20,108 bases of DNA from IMG/VR virus record IMGVR_UViG_3300028844_000438, positions 1-20,108 of that record; one strand, given 5' to 3'. The translations under genes were made by a program, and so were the position numbers. This document shows positions 1-5,446 of the stretch, piece by piece; the stretch's first letter is position 1, and each line of letters begins with the position of its first letter. The notes under the pieces are model-generated. The model did no database searches, was not told the origin of the DNA, and saw only the letters and a list, made by a program, of their open reading frames with translations. The DNA is from a virus.

Positions 1-1
1 G

Positions 2-640
2 ACAATCAAGGGCGATGGTTCGGAGTATTTAACGGCTATTATGTATCTATTGCCCGACGATTTCCTATGCCCTATGGCAAAGCTTGCAGGATGTAAGGCG
101 GGTTGTCTTAATACCGCCGGTCGTGGCGCATTCAATAACGTACAAGCTGCTAGGCATAGAAAGTCTAAGCTATTGTTGCAAGTGCCAGAGGAGTTTGATG
201 CGCTACTCCGCAAGGATTTGGACAAGTTCCAAAAGTATTGCGAACGCAAAGGCATACAGCCTGTCGTGAGACTAAACGGAACAAGCGACTACCACTTTCG
301 CAAGATCATAGAGGATTACCCTACTATTCAGTTCTATGATTATACCAAGGTCTATAATCGAGTAGCTAAAGATTGGCCTAATAACTATCACCTAACCTTG
401 TCCTACTCAGAAGCGAACGATACATATCGAGACAAAGTAGTGGAATATGCGAACACTTACGGCGCAAACCTAGCCGTAGTGTTTCGAGACAAAAACAATA
501 TTCCAGATACTTTTCTAGGCCGTAAAGTTATCAACGGCGATGCGGACGACCTACGATTTCTTGATCCTGACAACGTAGTTGTTGCGCTGTATGCCAAAGG
601 CAAAGCGAAAAAGGATACGACTGGATTTGTGATCGACTAG
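2..640 (+). CDS. Gp88-family phage protein, 5' end cut by window edge
   Basis: This reading frame is open to the left edge of the window, so the gene starts upstream. The 13 codons before the first visible ATG (position 41) read TIKGDGSEYLTAI, which continues the family pattern of a KG...YLT lead-in before YLLP, so ATG 41 is probably internal. The protein resembles the phage 'gene product 88' family (mycobacteriophage gp88-like) of unknown biochemical function. Recognisable blocks are the cysteine cluster CPMAKLAGCKAGC followed by TAGRG, then VRLNGTSD, FYDYTK, NYHLTLSYSEAN, VINGDADDLRFLDP and a C-terminal AKGKAKKD segment. The three clustered cysteines could bind a metal or an iron-sulfur cluster, but that is inference. 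Family assignment is from memory of the motifs; about 212 residues are visible. Confidence 0.8.
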   Translation, partial: TIKGDGSEYLTAIMYLLPDDFLCPMAKLAGCKAGCLNTAGRGAFNNVQAARHRKSKLLLQVPEEFDALLRKDLDKFQKYCERKGIQPVVRLNGTSDYHFRKIIEDYPTIQFYDYTKVYNRVAKDWPNNYHLTLSYSEANDTYRDKVVEYANTYGANLAVVFRDKNNIPDTFLGRKVINGDADDLRFLDPDNVVVALYAKGKAKKDTTGFVID

Positions 641-641
641 C

Positions 642-653
642 TTCACTAGTGAA
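642..653. repeat. 12-bp perfect palindrome TTCACTAGTGAA
   Basis: TTCACTAGTGAA is self-complementary over all 12 bases and lies one base after the stop codon of the Gp88-like gene. Its central octamer CACTAGTG also occurs at 3163-3170, in the apex of the large intergenic hairpin. It could be a protein-binding site or chance; no T-run follows, so it is not a terminator. Confidence 0.4.
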
Positions 654-688
654 ATACAGGATTAGAAACTTTGGGAGTACAAGCTAAC

Positions 689-799
689 GTGCTAGAAATA
701 CTTGGTGTAATCTGTCTCGCCATACTTATTCTTTATCTGATATGGATACTGTATGACCTGACACGAAGCGGAACAACGGATAGTAAAAACGAAAGGTAA
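689..799 (+). CDS. 36-codon single-helix membrane peptide
   Basis: A small frame starting at GTG 689 encodes 36 residues. Residues 2-22 are almost entirely hydrophobic (Leu, Ile, Val, Trp, Tyr), and a short polar tail (TRSGTTDSKNER) follows, so this should be a single-pass membrane peptide. A GGAG at 674-677 lies about 11 bases before the GTG; an in-frame TTG at 671 is another possible start. The stop TAA is directly followed by ATG 800, which fits the close-packed gene string. Function is unknown; small membrane peptides of this kind occur among early phage genes. The confidence reflects the small size and non-ATG start. Confidence 0.5.
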   Translation: MLEILGVICLAILILYLIWILYDLTRSGTTDSKNER

Positions 800-1006
800 A
801 TGGAAATGGTAAAGAGATTTACAGTAGATTGCTGGGAGTGTGTAGGGCATTTTAAATATACTATAGGTCATCCCAATGACCCATCCTCACAGGAGAATGA
901 TTGTCTGTTCTGTCATGGTACGGGGCGGGTTGTAGTCGAGGATTACTATAACGATCTGGCTGAACTGCTAGAAGATTATCCATCTGCAAAGGAATGTAAA
1001 GAATGA
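800..1006 (+). CDS. Small Cys4 zinc-ribbon/DnaJ-knuckle-like protein
   Basis: This 68-residue protein has two cysteine pairs, CWEC (C11, C14) and CLFCHGTG (C35, C38). The second matches the CxxCxGxG knuckle of DnaJ zinc fingers, so the protein probably folds around one zinc ion. No catalytic domain accompanies it. An internal ATG at 806 may be the true start because AAAGG at 792-796 is 9 bases from it but only 3 from ATG 800; that would remove two residues and leave the cysteines intact. The stop overlaps the next gene's start (ATGA at 1003-1006). It could be a small protein-binding adaptor; function is unknown. Confidence 0.7.
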   Translation: MEMVKRFTVDCWECVGHFKYTIGHPNDPSSQENDCLFCHGTGRVVVEDYYNDLAELLEDYPSAKECKE

Positions 1007-1146
1007 AACTAGAAATAACTTACAAAGACTGGATCAACGCTTACGAAAAGAATATCAAGCCCCTACCCTCATGGTGGAACAATGAGGAGTTGCGTAAGAA
1101 AGAATACGATTCTTTTCGTATGTTTTGTTTGACGGGAGAAGTGTAG
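1003..1146 (+). CDS. 47-codon hypothetical protein
   Basis: This frame starts at ATG 1003, overlapping the stop of the Cys4 gene, and ends at TAG 1144-1146. The 47-residue product is polar with many aromatic residues, including a KPLPSWWNNEELRKKEY segment, and has no signal peptide or membrane helix. It is included because the ATGA junction upstream and the immediate start of another frame at 1148 fit the operon-like pattern of the region. I do not recognise a family and assign no function. Confidence 0.55.
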   Translation: MKLEITYKDWINAYEKNIKPLPSWWNNEELRKKEYDSFRMFCLTGEV

Positions 1147-1147
1147 G

Positions 1148-1219
1148 ATGTTAGGAGTATACCTGCAAGTAACAGGACTGACCTTAATATTTCTCGTTGT
1201 ATATCTAATAGCAATGTAA
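1148..1219 (+). CDS. 23-codon hydrophobic mini-protein
   Basis: ATG 1148 lies one base after the preceding stop, with GGGAGA at 1135-1140 at suitable spacing. The 23-residue product is nearly all hydrophobic (core LTLIFLVVYLIAM at the C-terminus), consistent with a single membrane-spanning peptide. It is the second such mini-gene within 500 bases, after the one at 689-799. Its size is below most gene-caller cut-offs, so it could be a chance frame; the ribosome binding site and tight spacing are the main support. Confidence 0.4.
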   Translation: MLGVYLQVTGLTLIFLVVYLIAM

Positions 1220-1238
1220 ACAGTAAGGAGAAAAGACA

Positions 1239-1421
1239 ATGGCTGATATCAGTATTCACCGAGTCAAAGGTGTTGTTATGAAGCAGACACAACGAGACGG
1301 TTATTCTACTTTAACCGTAGAAGTTACTTGTGATGATGACAATCGTGAAGAAGTAACTTTCTTTATGAATGAAAATTCATCTATCACTATCGAGGGAAAG
1401 GTACGAGTCGATGACCTGTAG
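1239..1421 (+). CDS. 60-residue hypothetical protein
   Basis: A strong ribosome binding site (AAGGAG at about 1224-1229) precedes ATG 1239. The 60-residue acidic product is built of alternating hydrophobic and polar residues, suggesting a small all-beta fold, and ends in KVRVDDL. It has no cysteine pairs or membrane helix. I recognise no catalytic motif. The overlapping minus-strand frames have no ribosome binding site and are discounted. The next translational start, a 12-codon leader, begins 6 bases after this gene's stop, and the stop region itself (TAGGAGG, 1419-1425) supplies the leader's ribosome binding site. Confidence 0.75.
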   Translation: MADISIHRVKGVVMKQTQRDGYSTLTVEVTCDDDNREEVTFFMNENSSITIEGKVRVDDL

Positions 1422-1426
1422 GAGGC

Positions 1427-1465
1427 ATGAACGGAGAGGACAGGAGTTGGTACTTGGAGAAATGA
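1427..1465 (+). CDS. 12-codon leader cistron coupled to next gene
   Basis: The frame MNGEDRSWYLEK starts at ATG 1427, just downstream of a consensus GGAGG (1421-1425), and ends at TGA 1463-1465, which overlaps ATG 1462 of the following gene. The spacing from GGAGG to ATG is short. The arrangement suggests translational coupling: ribosomes load on the strong site, translate the leader and restart at 1462, which has no well-spaced ribosome binding site of its own. It may be only a loading platform, and the peptide may have no function. Confidence 0.4.
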   Translation: MNGEDRSWYLEK

Positions 1466-1719
1466 CAACAAAAAAGGAGCAAATAACCGCTTATATAGAG
1501 GAATATCCAGAATATAAAATGAGAGAGGTATGTTCAAGAATATTCTGGAAAGATGATGAGGATAGCAAACGGTCTGCATTCATAGCTAACATGATAAACT
1601 TGATAATAGGTACTAGGGATAATATTATTATCAAGTGCTGTCCTGTGAATGGTGAAACACCAGACAAGACAAAAGAAATTGTCACTTTCTCATGGATTGG
1701 CGATGCAGTAAAGAGGTAA
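1462..1719 (+). CDS. 85-residue hypothetical protein, coupled start
   Basis: ATG 1462 is chosen although the frame is open back to 1369, because the longer version would overlap the previous gene by 53 bases and add an atypical basic, Arg-rich stretch. ATG 1462 overlaps the TGA of the 12-codon leader. The 85-residue product (MTTKKEQITAYIEE...) begins with a helical, HTH-like segment (YPEYKMREVCSRIF) and continues to a predicted beta-rich part with paired cysteines (IIIKCCPV). A nucleic-acid-binding role is possible but unproven. ATG 1411 is a further alternative start. No family is recognised. Confidence 0.6.
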   Translation: MTTKKEQITAYIEEYPEYKMREVCSRIFWKDDEDSKRSAFIANMINLIIGTRDNIIIKCCPVNGETPDKTKEIVTFSWIGDAVKR

Positions 1720-1725
1720 TAACCA

Positions 1726-1779
1726 ATGAATATATTTTATCTGTCACCACAAACAAAGGATAAATCTCTTGAAGTATAA
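1726..1779 (+). pseudogene. Possible remnant of an MNIFYL-type phage gene
   Basis: A 17-codon frame, MNIFYLSPQTKDKSLEV, starts at ATG 1726 and overlaps the next gene's start. The first six residues match the start of a recurrent phage protein family that begins MNIFYLD.DP and continues to a CDKHVVKM block. The rest of that family is missing here. This may be a decayed remnant, a micro-protein or coincidence. It also carries the AAAGGA (1755-1760) that serves the TTG start at 1769, so it may survive as a translational leader. Confidence 0.25.
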
Positions 1780-2020
1780 ACCATTCATTGTATCATTCGT
1801 TGCACTATTCCTTGTCGGGTTGGCTATGATCTTTAGTCTATCCGGCTGTGCCGTTCTACCTGCCGCAGCACTGGTAGGTGGAGCATCAACTAGCGTCAAA
1901 GGTATAGTCGATGACGCTGCACAAGATGCTGATATTCTTACATTAAAAGAAAGAATAAAACATCTTGAAAATAAACTAAACGAGACTATAATTGTTGTAC
2001 CTGAAAAGTGTGAAAACTAA
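1769..2020 (+). CDS. Small lipoprotein with coiled-coil tail (spanin-like?)
   Basis: The gene starts at TTG 1769; AAAGGA (1755-1760) is correctly placed and no in-frame ATG lies nearby. The 83-residue product has a basic N-terminus, a hydrophobic signal segment (residues 6-23) and a lipobox LSGC with Cys27, so it should be lipidated by signal peptidase II processing. Ala28 after the cysteine favours outer-membrane sorting under the E. coli Lol rule. The mature part is Ala/Gly-rich, then forms a short heptad-like helix (about residues 57-74). A small phage lipoprotein of this size could be an outer-membrane spanin subunit, but it lacks the proline-rich composition of Rz1 and no inner-membrane partner is adjacent. 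Surface exclusion is another option. Confidence 0.7.
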   Translation: MKYKPFIVSFVALFLVGLAMIFSLSGCAVLPAAALVGGASTSVKGIVDDAAQDADILTLKERIKHLENKLNETIIVVPEKCEN

Positions 2021-2033
2021 GGAGAATCACATC

Positions 2034-2927
2034 ATGTTAAATCAACTTACCACCACCAACGACAGAGAAGTTTTCTTTAAGGTGTACGAGCAAGATATTA
2101 TCGGTGCTTGTACAGGCATTGCGGGAGACAACTACAAGATGCTCACCCGTGGAGATGGTTGGGAAGAACAAGATGCTTTGTTGTCTATCGTCAATACAAA
2201 GTATCGGGTTGTAGAGAATGAAGAAATTCTCATGCCTATGCAGCACCAGATGATAAACCACTTCGATCCTGTTGTCCTTGAGAATATTAAAATCAAGGAT
2301 CACATTGCGAAGAACGGTGCTGTCTGTTACTCAGAATATATTCTTCCTCGTATGCAGAAGGAGGTAGAAACTGATACAGGACACAAGACGACCATTGGCC
2401 TACGGTTTGTTATGAAAAACACCTTCGATGGTTCTTCTTCTGTTGTGTTCTACGGTGGAGCGATTGACTTCTTCTGTACTAACGGAATGATCCTTGGTAA
2501 TTATGATGTTACTCGGCGTAGGCATACGAAGAACTTTAATGTCGATGGGTTTATCTCTGCCTTCGATAACTCTATTGAGCGTCATCAAGATATTGTCATG
2601 CAGTATCAGCGCTGGGCAGATAAGAAAATCTACAACACTGATAAGGTTGTACGTCTCTTCCGTAAACTCACCACTGGTAGTGAGCAAGAGCCGAAGAAGA
2701 AGAATGGCCTGTCTGGAAAATTGCTGGCTCAATACATTGACGAGGCTGACGTGAGAGGAAATAATGTCTTCTCTCTTGTCTCTGCAATGACACACTACGC
2801 AAGCCATGACGATGATCGTTTTCCGTTGCGTAGTAATTCAGACAGTGATAGTCTGTTCAAGCGTCAAGAAACTGTCCATAAATGGCTTAACTCTAACGCA
2901 TTTGCAGACTATCTTGAAGCAGCTTAA
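2034..2927 (+). CDS. DUF932-like phage protein
   Basis: ATG 2034 is chosen over an upstream TTG frame extension because AAGGAG (2019-2024) sits about nine bases before it. The 297-residue protein resembles DUF932 (phage/plasmid-like protein TIGR03299). Matching features are the long beta-rich N-terminal half, the block around YGGAIDFFCTNGMILG followed by a basic RRRHTKNF segment, and a helical C-terminal half (SIERHQDIV..., SLVSAMTHYASH). Family members are common in phages, plasmids and integrative elements; biochemical function is not established. It is the largest gene in the first 5 kb and separates the cluster of tiny genes from the metabolic genes. Confidence 0.75.
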   Translation: MLNQLTTTNDREVFFKVYEQDIIGACTGIAGDNYKMLTRGDGWEEQDALLSIVNTKYRVVENEEILMPMQHQMINHFDPVVLENIKIKDHIAKNGAVCYSEYILPRMQKEVETDTGHKTTIGLRFVMKNTFDGSSSVVFYGGAIDFFCTNGMILGNYDVTRRRHTKNFNVDGFISAFDNSIERHQDIVMQYQRWADKKIYNTDKVVRLFRKLTTGSEQEPKKKNGLSGKLLAQYIDEADVRGNNVFSLVSAMTHYASHDDDRFPLRSNSDSDSLFKRQETVHKWLNSNAFADYLEAA

Positions 2928-2954
2928 TCACGACACTGAGAAAGGAAAGTTGCT

Positions 2955-3131
2955 ATGGTTTACAAATATAAAACCCACGATGAAATCCCTACATACATGA
3001 GGGACTACATCTTAGATGTCTCTGATAGTGGGTCTGTAGAGCAGATTGATATTCAGGACATAAACGACTTTCTCAATGGTCTTGAAGAATGGATGGGCGA
3101 GATTGATTTTAGTATGCCTACCATTCACTAA
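2955..3131 (+). CDS. 58-residue acidic hypothetical protein
   Basis: ATG 2955 is preceded by AAAGGAAAG (2941-2949), a good ribosome binding site. The 58-residue product is acidic, with an IDIQDINDFLNGLEEW helical segment and no cysteine or membrane helix. The gene ends six bases before a 57-base intergenic hairpin, so it is probably the last gene of the first transcription block. No family is recognised. Small size and acidity would fit a host-takeover inhibitor, but nothing in the sequence proves that. Confidence 0.6.
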   Translation: MVYKYKTHDEIPTYMRDYILDVSDSGSVEQIDIQDINDFLNGLEEWMGEIDFSMPTIH

Positions 3132-3136
3132 ACCCT

Positions 3137-3193
3137 AGTGATGAAACGGGGCAGGTCTATTACACTAGTGTAGTAGGCTTGCCCTTCATCACT
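3137..3193. other. Large imperfect intergenic hairpin
   Basis: AGTGATGAA (3137-3145) is a perfect complement of TTCATCACT (3185-3193). Inside it GGGCA (3149-3153) pairs with TGCCC (3180-3184). The apex CTATTACAC (3157-3165) faces GTGTAGTAG (3168-3176) with one G-T pair and centres on CACTAGTG. No T-run follows, so it is not a classical intrinsic terminator. A transcript-processing site, attenuator, mRNA-stability element or protein-binding site would all fit. It lies between two gene blocks, 13 bases before the deaminase-like gene. Confidence 0.65.
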
Positions 3194-3206
3194 ACACTCA
3201 AACAAC

Positions 3207-3635
3207 ATGGAGAAGACATTGACTATCCGAATGGAAAAGGCGATTGATCTACTTGCCAAGGTGGCAGAAGATATTACCGATCCAGTTCGATGCTATCGTC
3301 TTGCGGCAGGTGTATGGTACAAGAATAATCTTGTAGGTCTTGGTGTTAATTCGTACAAGACTGATCCGTTTCAAGCTAAGTACGGCAAGCATGAACATGC
3401 CATACACTTACACGCAGAGGTGATGGCAATCAAGAACGCAGCAAAGCAAATGGATGACCTGTCGAAGTGTACATTAATTGTTGTTCGTGTCAAAAGAAAA
3501 TCACACCAGCCAAGGAAAAATATTTTCGAGAAGACTATTGCCAAACCTTGTTCGGGATGTTATAGGTGTATTGTTGAGTTTGGAATTAAAAATGTTTTTT
3601 ATACTAACCTCAATGGAGAACTGGAGAAGTTATGA
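3207..3635 (+). CDS. Cytidine/dCMP deaminase-like zinc enzyme
   Basis: The 142-residue protein has the zinc-deaminase signature: HAE (H69, E71) in HLHAEVMAI, and PCSGCYRC (C115, C118, with a further C121). Histidine and the two cysteines would bind zinc, and the glutamate would shuttle the proton. Substrate is uncertain. A dCMP deaminase making dUMP would feed the neighbouring ThyX, but the protein is short and lacks recognisable dCMP-deaminase allosteric segments; a cytidine, base or RNA-type deaminase is possible. ATG 3207 has no clear ribosome binding site; ATG 3231 (MEKAIDLL) is an alternative that keeps the domain whole. Its stop overlaps the next start (ATGA). Confidence 0.75.
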   Translation: MEKTLTIRMEKAIDLLAKVAEDITDPVRCYRLAAGVWYKNNLVGLGVNSYKTDPFQAKYGKHEHAIHLHAEVMAIKNAAKQMDDLSKCTLIVVRVKRKSHQPRKNIFEKTIAKPCSGCYRCIVEFGIKNVFYTNLNGELEKL

Positions 3636-3934
3636 GGAAGAACATAAAGATACACACCGACCTTTTTCTTGCTTATGAGCTACGAAAGGATGGCTCTTGT
3701 CTAACTTTATACCGTGATAACTTAGACTATATGCCTAGTATAGTTTCTATTAATACTATTAAAGATTTAATTCTTGATAGTATTCAAGACAAAGACTTTA
3801 ATAATCTTAATAAAGACTATATCAATAATGTTATTAAAGATATAGATAATATTAAACGTGAATTAGAAAGTTATTCTTCTTCTCTAAATAATAAAAAAGA
3901 ATATCCTGACTCTGGCTTTGGAGATTCTTTTTAA
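3632..3934 (+). CDS. AT-rich 100-residue hypothetical protein
   Basis: The start overlaps the deaminase-like gene's stop as ATGA. The 100-residue product is rich in Asn, Asp, Ile, Lys and Ser, with a predicted helical stretch in the middle (residues about 42-85, including KDYINNVIKDIDNIKREL) and a Gly/Ser-rich end (DSGFGDSF). Codon choice is strikingly A/T-ending compared with the replication genes. No family or catalytic motif is recognised. It is the first of three consecutive small AT-rich genes between the deaminase and thyX. Confidence 0.6.
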   Translation: MRKNIKIHTDLFLAYELRKDGSCLTLYRDNLDYMPSIVSINTIKDLILDSIQDKDFNNLNKDYINNVIKDIDNIKRELESYSSSLNNKKEYPDSGFGDSF

Positions 3935-4191
3935 TGGAAAAAAGACTAACAGTTATTCTTGATGGAGTTTCTAAAGCTAACAATAATAAGTTAGAGACAG
4001 AAAGAGTTAAGATAGTGTTGTCTGATTTGTTAAAAGAACATAGAAATAATAAAGGATATTATGTAGCAACAATCAATGAAGTTCTTGATAAGGTTAATGA
4101 AATTAGTTTTCTAACTCTAAAACAAGAACAACAACTACACGATGTTGCTACTAGATTGTCTGTTTTAAGAGACGAGGTTTTAAAAAACTAA
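3934..4191 (+). CDS. AT-rich 85-residue helical hypothetical protein
   Basis: The ATG shares its A with the previous TAA stop (TAATG), implying reinitiation. The 85-residue product starts MEKRLTVILDG, then is mostly helical and charged, with a heptad-like C-terminal half (LKQEQQLHDVATRLSVLRDEVL). It has no cysteines, signal or membrane helix. It may be a small dimeric coiled-coil protein. I recognise no family. Base composition is AT-rich like its two neighbours. Confidence 0.6.
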   Translation: MEKRLTVILDGVSKANNNKLETERVKIVLSDLLKEHRNNKGYYVATINEVLDKVNEISFLTLKQEQQLHDVATRLSVLRDEVLKN

Positions 4192-4203
4192 GAGGAATAA
4201 GTT

Positions 4204-4371
4204 ATGGAGAAGCTGTTAAAAGACCAGATAAAACAAATGACAGATAATACTTATTCATTGTATAAAAGAATAATGGAATTAAAAGAAGAGAACACTTACT
4301 TAAAAGAAAAAGTAAATAAATTAGAAGACAAACTAGAACAATTATCAGAAAGAAAACTCAATGAAAGCTGA
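4204..4371 (+). CDS. 55-residue leucine-zipper-like coiled-coil protein
   Basis: ATG 4204 follows AAGAGGAA (about 4190-4197). The 55-residue product is a near-continuous charged helix with leucines or other hydrophobics at heptad spacing (IMELKEEN, YLKEKVNKL, EDKLEQL), so it probably forms a parallel coiled coil. It overlaps thyX by 11 bases in another frame, suggesting coupled translation. No DNA-binding basic region is evident, so it is more likely an oligomerisation or inhibitor peptide than a transcription factor. Function is unknown. Confidence 0.6.
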   Translation: MEKLLKDQIKQMTDNTYSLYKRIMELKEENTYLKEKVNKLEDKLEQLSERKLNES

Positions 4372-5062
4372 ACTTATTTCTTGTCTTGGTGATGATCTTA
4401 CCGTTGTTAATTCAGCAAGAGTATCTTTCGACAAAGAGTCTGACTGGAAAAAGAATACGCTAACAGGAAAAGAACTTCACGACAAAGATAAGAAGTTAAT
4501 TTCATACCTTGCAAAGAATAATCACTTCACTCCATTCACTCACTGTTCAATTACTCTTAGAGAAGAAGTGCCTATATTCGTAGCGAGGCAAAGGTTCAAA
4601 CATACTGTTGGTTTTACATACAACGAAGTAAGTAGGCGGTATGTAGATGACGAGCCTAAGTTTTATATTCCCGACGAGTGGAGAGGAAAGTCTGAGGATG
4701 CAAAGCAGGGAAGTAGCAATACTATCATTGATGTAAACCCAACATTGGGTAATGGAAAAAAACTTCTTGTAGATAATTATAAAGCGGCTATAGATAATTG
4801 TTTATGGACTTATGACTACCTATTGCATATTGGAGTATGTCCTGAACAGGCGAGGATGGTCCTTCCACAGTCTACTTATACCAGCTATTATGTGACTGGT
4901 TCATTAGCTGCTTTTGCTAGAGCATATAAACTACGCAGTAGCTTTGATGCACAGAAAGAGATAAGGGACTTAGCAGACAAATGGAATGATATTATTTCTG
5001 TGCTGTATCCCGAAAGTTGGAAGGCACTAACTACAAAAGTAGAGGAGAAAGTTATTCACTAA
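4361..5062 (+). CDS. thyX: FAD-dependent thymidylate synthase ThyX
   Basis: ThyX methylates dUMP to dTMP using methylenetetrahydrofolate, NADPH and FAD, and does not need a dihydrofolate reductase to recycle folate. The signature R-x-R/H...S-R-R-Y motif is present as RQRFKHTVGFTYNEVSRRY (residues 76-94). EQARMVLPQ (162-170) and the LRSSFDAQKEIR block (191-202) match the conserved C-terminal nucleotide- and flavin-binding segments. The 233-residue length is normal for the family. ATG 4361 overlaps the coiled-coil gene, and the TAA overlaps the next ATG (TAATG). With NrdJ and the deaminase-like protein it belongs to the phage dNTP supply. Confidence 0.95.
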   Translation: MKAELISCLGDDLTVVNSARVSFDKESDWKKNTLTGKELHDKDKKLISYLAKNNHFTPFTHCSITLREEVPIFVARQRFKHTVGFTYNEVSRRYVDDEPKFYIPDEWRGKSEDAKQGSSNTIIDVNPTLGNGKKLLVDNYKAAIDNCLWTYDYLLHIGVCPEQARMVLPQSTYTSYYVTGSLAAFARAYKLRSSFDAQKEIRDLADKWNDIISVLYPESWKALTTKVEEKVIH

Positions 5063-5208
5063 TGGCAATCAAGAAAGAGATTGGACTTAAATCCAAGATT
5101 GAGATAACACGACACATGCAGACAAGCATTGGTCATTCAATAAATACTAATCCAAAAAATAAACATAAACGTAGAAACTATAAAAAATATCGTGGGCAGG
5201 GAAAATGA
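5062..5208 (+). CDS. 48-residue basic conserved phage protein
   Basis: The start overlaps the thyX stop (TAATG). The 48-residue product is strongly basic at the end (PKNKHKRRNYKKYRGQGK), with a preceding TRHMQTSIGHS block that I associate with small hypothetical proteins beside thyX or primase genes in marine phages. The basic tail could bind nucleic acid, which is inference. The stop overlaps the next start as ATGA. Function is unknown. Confidence 0.7.
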   Translation: MAIKKEIGLKSKIEITRHMQTSIGHSINTNPKNKHKRRNYKKYRGQGK

Positions 5209-5381
5209 AACACCTATGGGAGAAGGATAGAAAGACAATCTACAAAGAGTTACTCGACCTTTATCTTGAGGAGGGATACTCTAGGAAAGAAGCTAGACGA
5301 TTAGCATCTGAAGAAACTGAAGAGATAAAATCAGATGACTTTAATTTTGTCTCAAACATTATGGATCAACAGGACTGTTAG
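5205..5381 (+). CDS. 58-residue conserved helical phage protein
   Basis: ATG 5205 overlaps the previous TGA. The 58-residue product is helical and charged, with LWEKDRKTIYKELLDLYLEE followed by GYSRKEARRLASEE. The pattern recalls small conserved proteins next to replication genes in marine phages, but no function is known to me. It is the last gene before the 65-base gap that precedes the primase-helicase. Confidence 0.7.
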   Translation: MKHLWEKDRKTIYKELLDLYLEEGYSRKEARRLASEETEEIKSDDFNFVSNIMDQQDC

Positions 5382-5446
5382 AGGAGGGTTGACAACAGAT
5401 ATAAAGTAGTCTAAGAAGTACCACCACCACACACCAAGAGGTAACA

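Noticed and set aside
1369-1461. Longer N-terminus for the gene ending at 1719
   Set aside because: It overlaps the previous gene by 53 bases, lacks a ribosome site, and adds an atypical Arg/Ser-rich stretch that looks like the out-of-frame reading of the preceding gene's end.
1992-2033. Upstream extension of the DUF932 gene
   Set aside because: It overlaps the lipoprotein gene's end, starts with TTG and has no ribosome site, whereas ATG 2034 has AAGGAG correctly placed.
5389-5417. TTGACA at 5389-5394 as a promoter for the primase-helicase
   Set aside because: The -35 is perfect but the best -10 candidates at normal spacing (TAAGAA at 17 bases, TCTAAG at 15) are weak, and the TATAAA at 5400 is only five bases away. 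It remains possible but is not supported enough to list.
5421-5434. Short CCA/CAC-rich run as a possible repeat array
   Set aside because: It is only 14 bases of low-complexity sequence, with no spacer structure. No CRISPR-like repeat-spacer pattern was seen anywhere.
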